The notes: generated by a model not told the origin, from the letters alone. A stretch of 13,376 nucleotides of DNA from JBEKYH01 sp049511115 (GCA_049511115.1 JBEKYH010000079.1:1-13376), one strand, 5' to 3'; shown: positions 1 to 5,487, numbered from the stretch's first letter. Program-made: numbers and translations.

Positions 1-1292
1 GCCACCTTGGACATGTCGCGCAACTGCACGGTGAGGTTCGACGCCATCGAGTTCACCGAGTCCGTGAGGTCCTTCCACACGCCGGCGACGCCTTTCACTT
101 CGGCTTGGCCGCCCAGTTTTCCTTCGGTGCCCACTTCGCGGGCCACGCGCGTCACTTCGGCGGTGAAGCTCGACAATTGGTCCACCATCGTATTGACGGT
201 GTTTTTCAATTCGAGAATTTCCCCCTTCACGTCCACGGTGATCTTGCGCGAGAGGTCGCCGTTGGCCACGGCCTTAGTCACGTCGGCGATGTTGCGCACC
301 TGGCTGGTGAGGTTGCCGGCCATCATGTTCACGTTATCCGTCAGGTCCTTCCACGTGCCGGCGACGCCTTTCACTTCGGCCTGACCACCCAGCTTTCCTT
401 CGGTGCCCACTTCGCGGGCCACGCGCGTCACTTCGTCAGCGAACGAACTGAGCTGGTCCACCATCGTGTTGATGGTCGTCTTCAGTTCCAGAATTTCACC
501 CTTCACGTCCACGGTGATCTTCTTCGACAAGTCACCCGTGGCCACGGCGGTCGTCACGGCGGCGATATTGCGCACCTGGCTCGTCAGGTTCGCCGCCATG
601 GAGTTCACCGAGTCCGTCAAGTCCTTCCAGGTTCCAGCGACGCCTTTCACTTCGGCCTGACCGCCCAGGCGCCCTTCGGTGCCCACTTCGCGGGCCACGC
701 GCGTCACTTCCAGAGCGAACGAGTTAAGCTGCTCCACCATCGTATTGATGGTGTTTTTCAGTTCGAGAATTTCCCCTTTCACGTCCACGGTGATCTTCTT
801 GGACAAGTCGCCATTCGCGACGGCCGTCGTCACCGCGGCGATATTTCGCACCTGGCTCGTCAGGTTGCCGGCCATCGAGTTCACCGAGTCCGTCAAGTCC
901 TTCCACGTGCCGGCGACGCCTTTCACTTCGGCCTGACCGCCGAGTTTTCCTTCCGTGCCCACTTCGCGGGCCACGCGCGTCACTTCCGACGCGAACGATC
1001 GCAACTGGTCCACCATCGTATTGATGGTGTTTTTCAATTCCTGAATTTCGCCCTTCACGTCCACGGTGATCTTCTTGGACAAGTCACCATTCGCCACGGC
1101 CGTCGTCACTGCGGCGATATTGCGCACCTGGGCCGTCAGGTTGCCCGCCATCGAGTTCACCGAGTCGGTCAGGTCCTTCCACGTTCCGGCGACGCCTTTC
1201 ACCTTGGCCTGGCCGCCGAGTTTTCCTTCGGTGCCCACTTCGCGGGCCACGCGCGTCACTTCCGACGCAAACGACCCAAGCTGGTCCACCAT
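1..1292 (-). repeat. 276-bp in-frame tandem repeat encoding HAMP units (about 4.7 copies)
   Basis: Copies begin, in the coding direction, at 1292, 1016, 740, 464 and 188; the last is cut by the window edge. The spacing is exactly 276 bp (92 codons). For example, the block encoding VAREVGTEG recurs at about 123, 399, 675, 951 and 1227. Units 1 and 2 differ at only about 4 of 92 residues. Variation concentrates at unit residue 6 (G, R, N, S, S) and residue 10 (S, S, L, D, A). Because DNA identity is also high, the array could expand, contract or be miscounted in assembly. Confidence 0.95.
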
Positions 1293-2000
1293 CGTGTTGA
1301 CGGTCTTTGCCGTCTGGAGGAATTCCCCGGCCAGCGGGCGGTTATCCACTTCCAACGCCATCATCTGGCTCAGGTCGCCCTTGGCCACAGCGCCGATCAC
1401 GCGGCTGGTTTCGCTGATCGGGTGCACGAGATCGCTGATCAGCGCATTGACCGCATCCACTTCGCGCGCCCAGGACCCGGTCACTTCACCGATGCTGGCA
1501 CGCTGGGAGATCTTCCCTTCCTTACCCACGACGTGGCTGAGGCGCTGCAATTCAGTGGCCATGCGCTCGGACTGTTCCATCACGTCGTTGAAGACGTCGG
1601 CGATCTTGCCGTCGACGCCGCTGAGATCGACGGGAAGGCGCGCCGAGAAATCCCCCTTGCGGAAGGCGAGGAGCGCTTCGAGGAGTTGGCGCTTTTCGAT
1701 TTGGTGGCCGTTGCCGTTGCCGTTGTCGGTGGAAGCGGGGCGCTCAATCTCGCCCTCGTCGAAATCAGCGAGAGACTTTTGCGACTTGCTGAGCAGTTTC
1801 ATGACCGCCGGCTGGCGCGCCATTCGCTCGTCGGCGGAGCGTTTGGAGACGGCGTGTCCATTCCCGTTGCGATGACCATTTCCATTGCGGTGACCATTGG
1901 CGTTTCCGTTACCGTTGCCATTTGAAGCCAAAGCGCGTGTAGGAGTCTTCTTGGCCGTGCGACGAGATTGAACCGCAGTCGAACCGTCACGGGATTTCAT
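1..2000 (-). CDS. Soluble poly-HAMP sensor protein, probable hybrid histidine kinase (N-terminal part; cut by left edge)
   Basis: The frame is open from an ATG at 2000 to the window edge, giving 666 residues. A GGGAG ribosome-binding site sits 7 bases before the ATG. Residues 1-26 are basic and polar, 27-49 are Asn/Gly/His-rich, and a second NGNGNGH patch lies at 93-99. Residues about 105-236 form divergent HAMP-like segments. From residue 237 there are four complete 92-residue units and part of a fifth, each with the core VTRVAREVGTEG, GTWKDLTDSVN, GDLSKKITVDVKGEI. This is the poly-HAMP array of fungal group III kinases (Nik1/Os-1) and their bacterial relatives, where it relays stress signals to a kinase core by conformational switching. 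No signal peptide or membrane segment is seen, so it is probably cytosolic. The expected HisKA, HATPase and receiver domains would lie beyond the left edge; their presence is inferred. It is divergent from the gene at 2166. Confidence 0.93.
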   Translation of the reverse strand, partial: MKSRDGSTAVQSRRTAKKTPTRALASNGNGNGNANGHRNGNGHRNGNGHAVSKRSADERMARQPAVMKLLSKSQKSLADFDEGEIERPASTDNGNGNGHQIEKRQLLEALLAFRKGDFSARLPVDLSGVDGKIADVFNDVMEQSERMATELQRLSHVVGKEGKISQRASIGEVTGSWAREVDAVNALISDLVHPISETSRVIGAVAKGDLSQMMALEVDNRPLAGEFLQTAKTVNTMVDQLGSFASEVTRVAREVGTEGKLGGQAKVKGVAGTWKDLTDSVNSMAGNLTAQVRNIAAVTTAVANGDLSKKITVDVKGEIQELKNTINTMVDQLRSFASEVTRVAREVGTEGKLGGQAEVKGVAGTWKDLTDSVNSMAGNLTSQVRNIAAVTTAVANGDLSKKITVDVKGEILELKNTINTMVEQLNSFALEVTRVAREVGTEGRLGGQAEVKGVAGTWKDLTDSVNSMAANLTSQVRNIAAVTTAVATGDLSKKITVDVKGEILELKTTINTMVDQLSSFADEVTRVAREVGTEGKLGGQAEVKGVAGTWKDLTDNVNMMAGNLTSQVRNIADVTKAVANGDLSRKITVDVKGEILELKNTVNTMVDQLSSFTAEVTRVAREVGTEGKLGGQAEVKGVAGVWKDLTDSVNSMASNLTVQLRDMSKV
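1854..1922 (-). repeat. Low-complexity Asn-Gly/His coding tract in the poly-HAMP gene
   Basis: Residues 27-49 of the poly-HAMP protein are built from repeated Asn-Gly steps with interspersed His and Arg, including NGHRNGNGHRNGNGH. They are encoded by degenerate 6-bp units of the AAYGGN kind. A second short tract encodes NGNGNGH at about 1704-1724. Such tracts are likely disordered linkers and are prone to replication slippage. No function is known. Confidence 0.8.
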
Positions 2001-2027
2001 AATGCCGCTCCCAGTTTTTGAGGAACC

Positions 2028-2050
2028 TATTTTGTCCGATTAGCAAAATA
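2028..2050. promoter_or_regulatory. Dyad TATTTTG-N9-CAAAATA in the divergent intergenic region (candidate operator)
   Basis: A perfect 7-bp inverted repeat with a 9-bp spacer lies 28-50 bp upstream of the poly-HAMP start codon. It sits in the AT-rich part of the 165-bp gap between this gene and the divergent gene at 2166. The size and spacing fit a binding site for a dimeric regulator, and it overlaps a possible -10 element for the minus-strand gene. Binding is inferred only from symmetry. Confidence 0.35.
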
Positions 2051-2074
2051 CTATTGGCGTCATTTCTTACGCAA
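2045..2074 (-). promoter_or_regulatory. Possible sigma-70-type promoter for the poly-HAMP gene
   Basis: On the minus strand, TTGCGT (2074-2069) is followed after 18 bp by TATTTT (2050-2045). This would place the transcript start about 38 nt before the ATG at 2000. The -35 matches consensus at only three of six bases and the -10 at four of six. The call is weak and rests mainly on location. Confidence 0.22.
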
Positions 2075-2165
2075 CCTCAGGATTTTCGGTAGCTAACCAT
2101 CGGGGGAAACCGGTTGCCGACACTTGCTTGACGACGCGCACGCCCCGCGATTAAAAGGCGGCATC

Positions 2166-2672
2166 GTGAAAGGCTTCACCGCCATCGACCTGACGCCGCA
2201 ATGTGAAGTGCGGCTGAAGGCCCACTATGAATATGGCTTGCTGGAGCAGATAAACGGGGCAAGCGAGCTGATTGGTGAATGCGCGACGGAAATCTGGCGC
2301 AGCCCCGAATCGTTTGAACGGACGCTGGACGGCACGGGAAGGCGATTGAGCCTTCGCTGGGCGGCCACAGCCGCGTCGGCGGGAATTCTGGTGGCGCGCG
2401 AGGGGGAAAAGACGCTTGCATTATCCTTGCTGGCCGGTGGGCTGGATCGAGACGCCGATCGTGTCACCCTTGAGACGTTCCATAAGCACGTGGTGCGGCT
2501 CTTGCACAATACGGGCTTTGAACCGGCGTTTGACTTGTTGGATTTGTGCGAACGGCCGCTGCTGGCGACAATCGGATTTTATCTTCCGGAAAAGGCCGCC
2601 GACCGGCGGATTTTTGCCCTTGCCGACCGCTGTTTCGCGGCGGCCTACTTCCGGCGGCTTGGCCTGGCGTGA
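2166..2672 (+). CDS. Hypothetical protein (168 aa, GTG start)
   Basis: I do not recognise this family. The frame contains no ATG at all, so the start must be non-canonical. I chose the GTG at 2166 because AAAAGG (2153-2158) lies 7 bases before it. A TTG at 2124 would add 14 residues but has no well-placed ribosome-binding site. The product begins VKGFTAIDLTPQCEVRLKAH and looks like a compact mixed alpha/beta cytosolic protein. It has three Cys and one clear Trp pair region (EIW and RW), with no signal peptide, membrane segment or recognisable catalytic motif. A hydrophobic middle (KTLALSLLAGGL) and an aromatic, basic C-terminus (CFAAAYFRRLGLA) are visible. It is divergent from the poly-HAMP gene and lies 161 bp upstream of a receiver gene, so a role in the same signalling locus is possible but unproven. 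Confidence 0.75.
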   Translation: MKGFTAIDLTPQCEVRLKAHYEYGLLEQINGASELIGECATEIWRSPESFERTLDGTGRRLSLRWAATAASAGILVAREGEKTLALSLLAGGLDRDADRVTLETFHKHVVRLLHNTGFEPAFDLLDLCERPLLATIGFYLPEKAADRRIFALADRCFAAAYFRRLGLA

Positions 2673-2682
2673 GAGCGTTCTC

Positions 2683-2741
2683 AATTTGCAAATTCAAGAA
2701 TTATGCTTAATCCCGCAAATTTCTTGACATTTGCACGTCAA
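2683..2741. promoter_or_regulatory. AT-rich cluster of palindromes with a consensus -35 hexamer upstream of the receiver gene
   Basis: Three symmetric elements fall within 59 bp, in a local AT-rich dip. They are a perfect 12-bp palindrome AATTTGCAAATT (2683-2694), an inverted pair CAAGAA (2695-2700) and TTCTTG (2721-2726), and TTGAC-N8-GTCAA (2724-2741). The last contains a perfect TTGACA (2724-2729). No convincing -10 lies 16-18 bp downstream; the nearest TATA-like string (2755-2760) is 25 bp away. It is probably the control region for the receiver gene at 2834, possibly an activator-dependent promoter. Confidence 0.35.
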
Positions 2742-2785
2742 AGTAGGTAAGGAATATAGACAGGAATGGAGTAACACGCCTGAGA

Positions 2786-2822
2786 CCTGAACGGAATGTC
2801 GAGATTTCTTCTCGGTCAGGAG
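2786..2822 (+). promoter_or_regulatory. Leader hairpin overlapping the ribosome-binding site of the receiver gene
   Basis: CCTGA (2786-2790) can pair with TCAGG (2816-2820), enclosing a second stem CGAGA (2800-2804) with TCTCG (2810-2814). The Shine-Dalgarno AGGAG (2818-2822) overlaps the outer 3' arm and stands 11 nt before the ATG at 2834. Folding could partly mask the ribosome-binding site. Both stems are only 5 bp, so the effect may be small or absent. Confidence 0.25.
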
Positions 2823-2833
2823 CGATCTGAATT

Positions 2834-3259
2834 ATGGCAACATGCGCGCATGTGAGCCGGGGGCTGCAAATCTTACTGGTGGAAGATCACGCCGACACGG
2901 CATTGGTAATGACCAAGCTGCTGGAAAAGAGCGGCTACGTCGTTCGCGTCGCCGACAGCGTCAATCAAGCCCGGCAGTCCGCCGAGGAGGCCAGGATTGA
3001 CCTGTTGATCTGCGACGTCGGCCTGCCAGACGGCAGCGGGCTCGAACTGATGCGCGAACTGAAGGGCCGCTACGGACTTAAGGGGATTTGCCTCAGCGGC
3101 TTTGGCATGGACGACGACATCCGCCAGAGCAAGGCGGCGGGGTTCGCGGCGCACGTCACTAAGCCTGTCGATCTGACCCGCCTGGAGTTGCTGATCGAGG
3201 AAGTGGCGTCACTCGAGGGGGATCAGGAATTTCGCCGTTGCGACGGGGTAAATGGATGA
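2834..3259 (+). CDS. Stand-alone receiver-domain response regulator (CheY-like)
   Basis: This 141-residue protein is a single REC domain with no output domain. The acidic pair is E17/D18 in LLVEDH, the phospho-accepting aspartate is D61 in LLICDVGLPDGSG, the switch residue is S89 in CLSGFG, and the conserved lysine is K110 in HVTKP. All key residues for phosphorylation are present. The SGFGMDDDI and GFAAHVTKPVDLTRLE signatures resemble receivers normally fused to hybrid histidine kinases, so this looks like a detached hybrid-kinase receiver. It probably acts as a phosphoryl shuttle or by protein contact. The ATG has AGGAG 11 nt upstream. The last 15 residues after the domain are polar and unassigned. 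It lies 141 bp upstream of the NarL-type regulator on the same strand. Plausible partners are the kinase at 4247-5473 or the poly-HAMP protein, but neither is shown. Confidence 0.93.
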   Translation: MATCAHVSRGLQILLVEDHADTALVMTKLLEKSGYVVRVADSVNQARQSAEEARIDLLICDVGLPDGSGLELMRELKGRYGLKGICLSGFGMDDDIRQSKAAGFAAHVTKPVDLTRLELLIEEVASLEGDQEFRRCDGVNG

Positions 3260-3339
3260 TCGAATGTCGCTGGTGAATACCCGGTTTGCTTGCTAGGCTC
3301 AATGGCGACGGGCAGTTAGCCTCATTTCGGCTGGTCTAG

Positions 3340-3350
3340 CCCTTTAAGGG
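3340..3350. promoter_or_regulatory. 11-bp dyad CCCTT-T-AAGGG ahead of the NarL-type regulator
   Basis: This is a perfect 5-bp inverted repeat around one central base, 50 bp upstream of the preferred ATG and 20 bp upstream of the alternative GTG. The 141-bp gap between the two response-regulator genes shows no clear promoter or T-tract terminator, so the two may be co-transcribed. A role as an operator is speculative. Confidence 0.18.
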
Positions 3351-3400
3351 AAAGTGGAAGGGCGTTTTTAGTGCGAAGAAAAAACCCGACCGGGAGGCCT

Positions 3401-4057
3401 ATGTCGTCGATTTCCATACTTCTTGCTGATGACCATCAGATTGTCCGCGCCGGTCTGCGAAACCTTTTCGAGGCCGAGAAGGACATGAAAGTGGTTGGCG
3501 AGGCCGAAAACGGGCGCCTGGCCGTGCAAATGGCCAGGGAATTGGCCCCCAGCGTGGTCGTGATGGATATCACCATGCCCGACCTGAACGGCGTTGAAGC
3601 CACGCGGCAGATTGTCGCGGAGTCTCCCACTTCGCGCGTCGTAGCCCTTTCGGCCCATACCGACCGGCATTTTGTCACCGAGGCCCTGCGCGCGGGAGCG
3701 GCCGGCTATTTGCCCAAAACGTCGGCTTTTGACGAATTGGTCGGGGCCGTGCGCACCGTGGCGGCCGGCAAGGTTTATCTCAGCCCCGGCGTGGCGAACG
3801 TGGTCATTGAAAGCTATGTCCGCGGCGACTCCAGCGAGGGTCGCTCGGCATTCGCACTCCTGTCCACCCGCGAGCGCGAAGTGCTCCAACTCATGGCCGA
3901 GGGCCAGGCCACCAAGGAAGTGGCGCGGACGCTCCATGTGAGCGTGAAAACCGTTGAGACCCACCGGGCCAAAATCATGGATAAGCTGAACCTGCACAGC
4001 GTCGCGGAGCTGACCAAATACGCCATCCGCGAGGGGCTGACGAGCGTCGAGGCCTAA
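3401..4057 (+). CDS. NarL/FixJ-family response regulator (REC plus LuxR-type HTH)
   Basis: The 218-residue product has the usual two-domain layout and length. The receiver is at about 4-120, with acidic pair D10/D11 in LLADDH, phospho-site D56 in VVVMDITMPDLNG, switch S84 in ALSAHTD and K106 in YLPKTS. The LuxR-type helix-turn-helix is at about 152-213 (LLSTREREVLQLMAEGQATKEVA, then SVKTVETHRAKIMDKLNLHS). All phosphorylation and DNA-binding hallmarks are intact, so it should bind DNA as a phosphorylated dimer. I chose the ATG at 3401 because the receiver begins four residues later, as is normal. Its GGGAGG is only 3 nt away, whereas a GTG at 3371 has GGAAGGG at a better 8 nt and would add 10 residues, so the longer form is possible. 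Its kinase is unknown; the kinase gene convergent to it is the nearest candidate. Confidence 0.95.
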   Translation: MSSISILLADDHQIVRAGLRNLFEAEKDMKVVGEAENGRLAVQMARELAPSVVVMDITMPDLNGVEATRQIVAESPTSRVVALSAHTDRHFVTEALRAGAAGYLPKTSAFDELVGAVRTVAAGKVYLSPGVANVVIESYVRGDSSEGRSAFALLSTREREVLQLMAEGQATKEVARTLHVSVKTVETHRAKIMDKLNLHSVAELTKYAIREGLTSVEA

Positions 4058-4110
4058 TCCGGCTTCTCATTAAATTCCTCGCCACGCTCTTATCCACAAA
4101 ATCATCAAAT

Positions 4111-4193
4111 GCGGGGCGTGCTTTAGCACGCCTATTGCCTATCTGCGCGATTGAATCGATTCGTATTCGCAGAGGCGTGCACGCCCTACCCGC
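4111..4193. repeat. 83-bp nested palindromic element (REP/BIME-like) between convergent genes
   Basis: Several inverted repeats nest here. GGCGTGC-TTTA-GCACGCC (4115-4132) is a perfect 7-bp hairpin. GGCGTGCACGCC (4174-4185) is a 12-bp palindrome with the same arm sequence. GAATCGATTC (4153-4162) lies exactly at the centre of CTGCG (4143-4147) and CGCAG (4168-4172). GCACGCCT (4126-4133) also pairs with AGGCGTGC (4173-4180), and the outer ends GCGGG and CCCGC are complementary. This resembles dispersed REP-type intergenic repeats. It has no T-tract, so a simple intrinsic terminator is less likely. Membership of a repeat family cannot be tested within this window. Confidence 0.6.
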
Positions 4194-4206
4194 TTTGAAT
4201 CTGATC

Positions 4207-4230
4207 CTTGGTGTCTTGGAGTCTTGGCGG
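4207..4230 (+). repeat. Three tandem 8-bp repeats CTTGGNGK
   Basis: CTTGGTGT, CTTGGAGT and CTTGGCGG follow one another without gaps in the intergenic interval, just before a T-rich stretch (4235-4246). It may be a simple-sequence remnant or part of a dispersed intergenic repeat. No function is apparent. Confidence 0.5.
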
Positions 4231-4246
4231 TTCGATTTCTTTTTTA

Positions 4247-5473
4247 TTACGAAGCAGTCAACGCGGCGCGGCTTAATCGCGCCGCGGCCTGCAGGAGTTC
4301 GTCGGGGTCCACGGGCTTGGAGATCACGTCGGAATAGCCTGCTTTCAGGGCGCGCAGGCGCAGGGATTTTCCGGCCTTTTCCGCAATCGCGATCGCCGGC
4401 GGTTTTCTTCCATTCGTTCCATCAGGACCCACGGCGCGGATTCTTTGTATGAGCTTTTGGCTCTGGGCGCGGTCGATCACCAGGGGCGCCACGAGAAGAT
4501 TGGGTGGGAGATGCCCGTTGCCGTCGAGCGAGGCAAGCGCCTGCCGCGGCGTCGCGACGGCGGTCACATCCGCGCCGGATTGCTCAAGCATCCATTGAAT
4601 CATATTGCGCGTGTCGGCCTGGCTTTCGACCAGCAGGGCGCGGACGCCGGCCAGTACCTTTGACGTGCGAAACGGGTTCTTGGCCGCCGGCCCCGTGGCG
4701 GATGTACCGGCGGCAGCGATGGGAAGTTCGAGTGTGAAGACAGATCCCCTTCCCATCCCAGGACTGTGGGCGCCGATCGTCCCCCCGTGCATTTCCACGA
4801 TCCGGCGCGCAATCGCCAGTCCCAGGCAAAGACCCGCGTCGGGGCGCCTGGGGTCGGTCACCTCAAAAATGTACGGAAGCGTTTGGCCGTCGATTCCCCG
4901 GCCGCGATCGGCGATTTTGAGCCGCATCGTGCGGCCGACACGGCGCAGGCTCACTTCGATTCTGCCGCCGCCGGGACTGAAGCGGATGGCATTGGCGAGA
5001 AGTTTGTTGATCACTCGTCGCAGCCGGGCGGCGTCGGCCCGGACGACAATAGGGCCAGAGTCCAGATCGGCGGCAAGGACGAATTTCTTGCCGCCCGAGC
5101 CGGTCTGAGCGGCGTGGATCACATCGCGGACGAGCGCGGCAAGTTCTGTTTCGCGCAGGTTGATCTCGATCTTGCCGGCCGTCATGCGCAGGAATTCCAG
5201 GGCATCATCGACCAGATCGGCTTGGGATTTGGCGCTCCGTTCAAGGGCCTCGACCGCCTGGGAACGCTCCGCGTCAGGCAAATGTCCGGCCCGCAGGGCG
5301 CGCGTCCAAAGCAGTATCGCCGTGAGCGGCGTGCGAACCTCGTGGCAGAACTTGGAGAGAAATTCATCGGGTAAGGATCGGGACGGGGCGGCGCGGCGGG
5401 CGAGCGTCTTCCTGCCACGCGTGGGTCTGGCGTCATGCGGCGATTTGCGGAGCATGGGGGGCCTTTGACTCAT
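4247..5473 (-). CDS. Cytosolic sensor histidine kinase with a degenerate C-terminal receiver
   Basis: The product has 408 residues. A basic N-terminus (1-33) carries no sensor, PAS or membrane segment. HisKA follows at about 35-100, with phospho-acceptor H44 in FCHEVRTPL. HATPase_c is at about 110-252: N161 in LLANAIRFS, G1 box D189-G193 in ADRGRGID, and a G2-like box GLCLGLA in which a usual Gly is Cys216. A receiver-like domain spans about 276-400 (ALLVESQADTRNMIQWMLEQ to ISKPVDPDELL). It keeps K386, but the acidic pair is E283/S284 and the aspartate position is Pro330 in LLVAPLV, so it should not be phosphorylated. The start ATG overlaps the stop codon of the upstream glucan synthase gene as TAATG, with GAGG about 10 nt upstream, so translation is probably coupled. 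Its phosphoryl acceptor is likely another protein; the regulators at 2834 and 3401 are candidates. Confidence 0.94.
   Translation of the reverse strand: MSQRPPMLRKSPHDARPTRGRKTLARRAAPSRSLPDEFLSKFCHEVRTPLTAILLWTRALRAGHLPDAERSQAVEALERSAKSQADLVDDALEFLRMTAGKIEINLRETELAALVRDVIHAAQTGSGGKKFVLAADLDSGPIVVRADAARLRRVINKLLANAIRFSPGGGRIEVSLRRVGRTMRLKIADRGRGIDGQTLPYIFEVTDPRRPDAGLCLGLAIARRIVEMHGGTIGAHSPGMGRGSVFTLELPIAAAGTSATGPAAKNPFRTSKVLAGVRALLVESQADTRNMIQWMLEQSGADVTAVATPRQALASLDGNGHLPPNLLVAPLVIDRAQSQKLIQRIRAVGPDGTNGRKPPAIAIAEKAGKSLRLRALKAGYSDVISKPVDPDELLQAAARLSRAALTAS
4262..4286 (-). terminator. Strong GC hairpin at the 3' end of the histidine kinase gene
   Basis: CGCGGCGCG (4262-4270) and CGCGCCGCG (4278-4286) form a perfect, all-GC 9-bp stem with a 7-nt loop. 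It lies within the last 13 codons of the kinase and ends 13 bp before the stop codon. There is no U-run directly after it on the minus strand. It could block polymerase or protect the mRNA 3' end between convergent genes, or it could be a by-product of Ala/Arg-rich GC-biased coding. Confidence 0.3.
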
Positions 5474-5487
5474 TATAGATCGACCTC
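5471..5487 (-). promoter_or_regulatory. TAATG stop/start overlap joining glucan synthase and kinase genes
   Basis: On the minus strand the synthase ends with TAA (5475-5473) and the kinase begins with ATG (5473-5471), sharing one base. GAGG (5487-5484), inside the last codons of the synthase, serves as ribosome-binding site. This geometry is typical of translational coupling by re-initiation. It shows that the two genes share one mRNA. Confidence 0.8.

Noticed and set aside
105..1925. Long plus-strand open frame (606 codons) across the poly-HAMP region
   Set aside because: It is the antisense shadow of the 276-bp coding repeats. Its His/Arg-rich, internally repeated translation matches no family, whereas the minus-strand frame gives clean HAMP units with a proper ribosome-binding site.
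2416..2727. Overlapping plus-strand 103-codon frame within the hypothetical gene
   Set aside because: It is out of frame with the better supported 2166-2672 gene. Its Cys/Trp/Arg-rich composition is typical of a shadow frame, and there is no ribosome-binding site.
3260..3400. Possible regulatory RNA or terminator between the two response-regulator genes
   Set aside because: Only 4-5-bp stems (AGCC/GGCT alternatives and CCCTT-T-AAGGG) are present, with no T-tract and no recognisable riboswitch pattern.
4111..4132. Hairpin GGCGTGC-TTTA-GCACGCC as an intrinsic terminator for the NarL-type regulator
   Set aside because: No T-tract follows on either strand, and the hairpin belongs to a larger nested palindromic element, so a repeat is the better description.
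4135..4452. Plus-strand 105-codon frame over the intergenic palindrome and kinase 3' end
   Set aside because: It overlaps the nested palindrome and then runs antisense to the kinase. It has no ribosome-binding site and no recognisable protein features.
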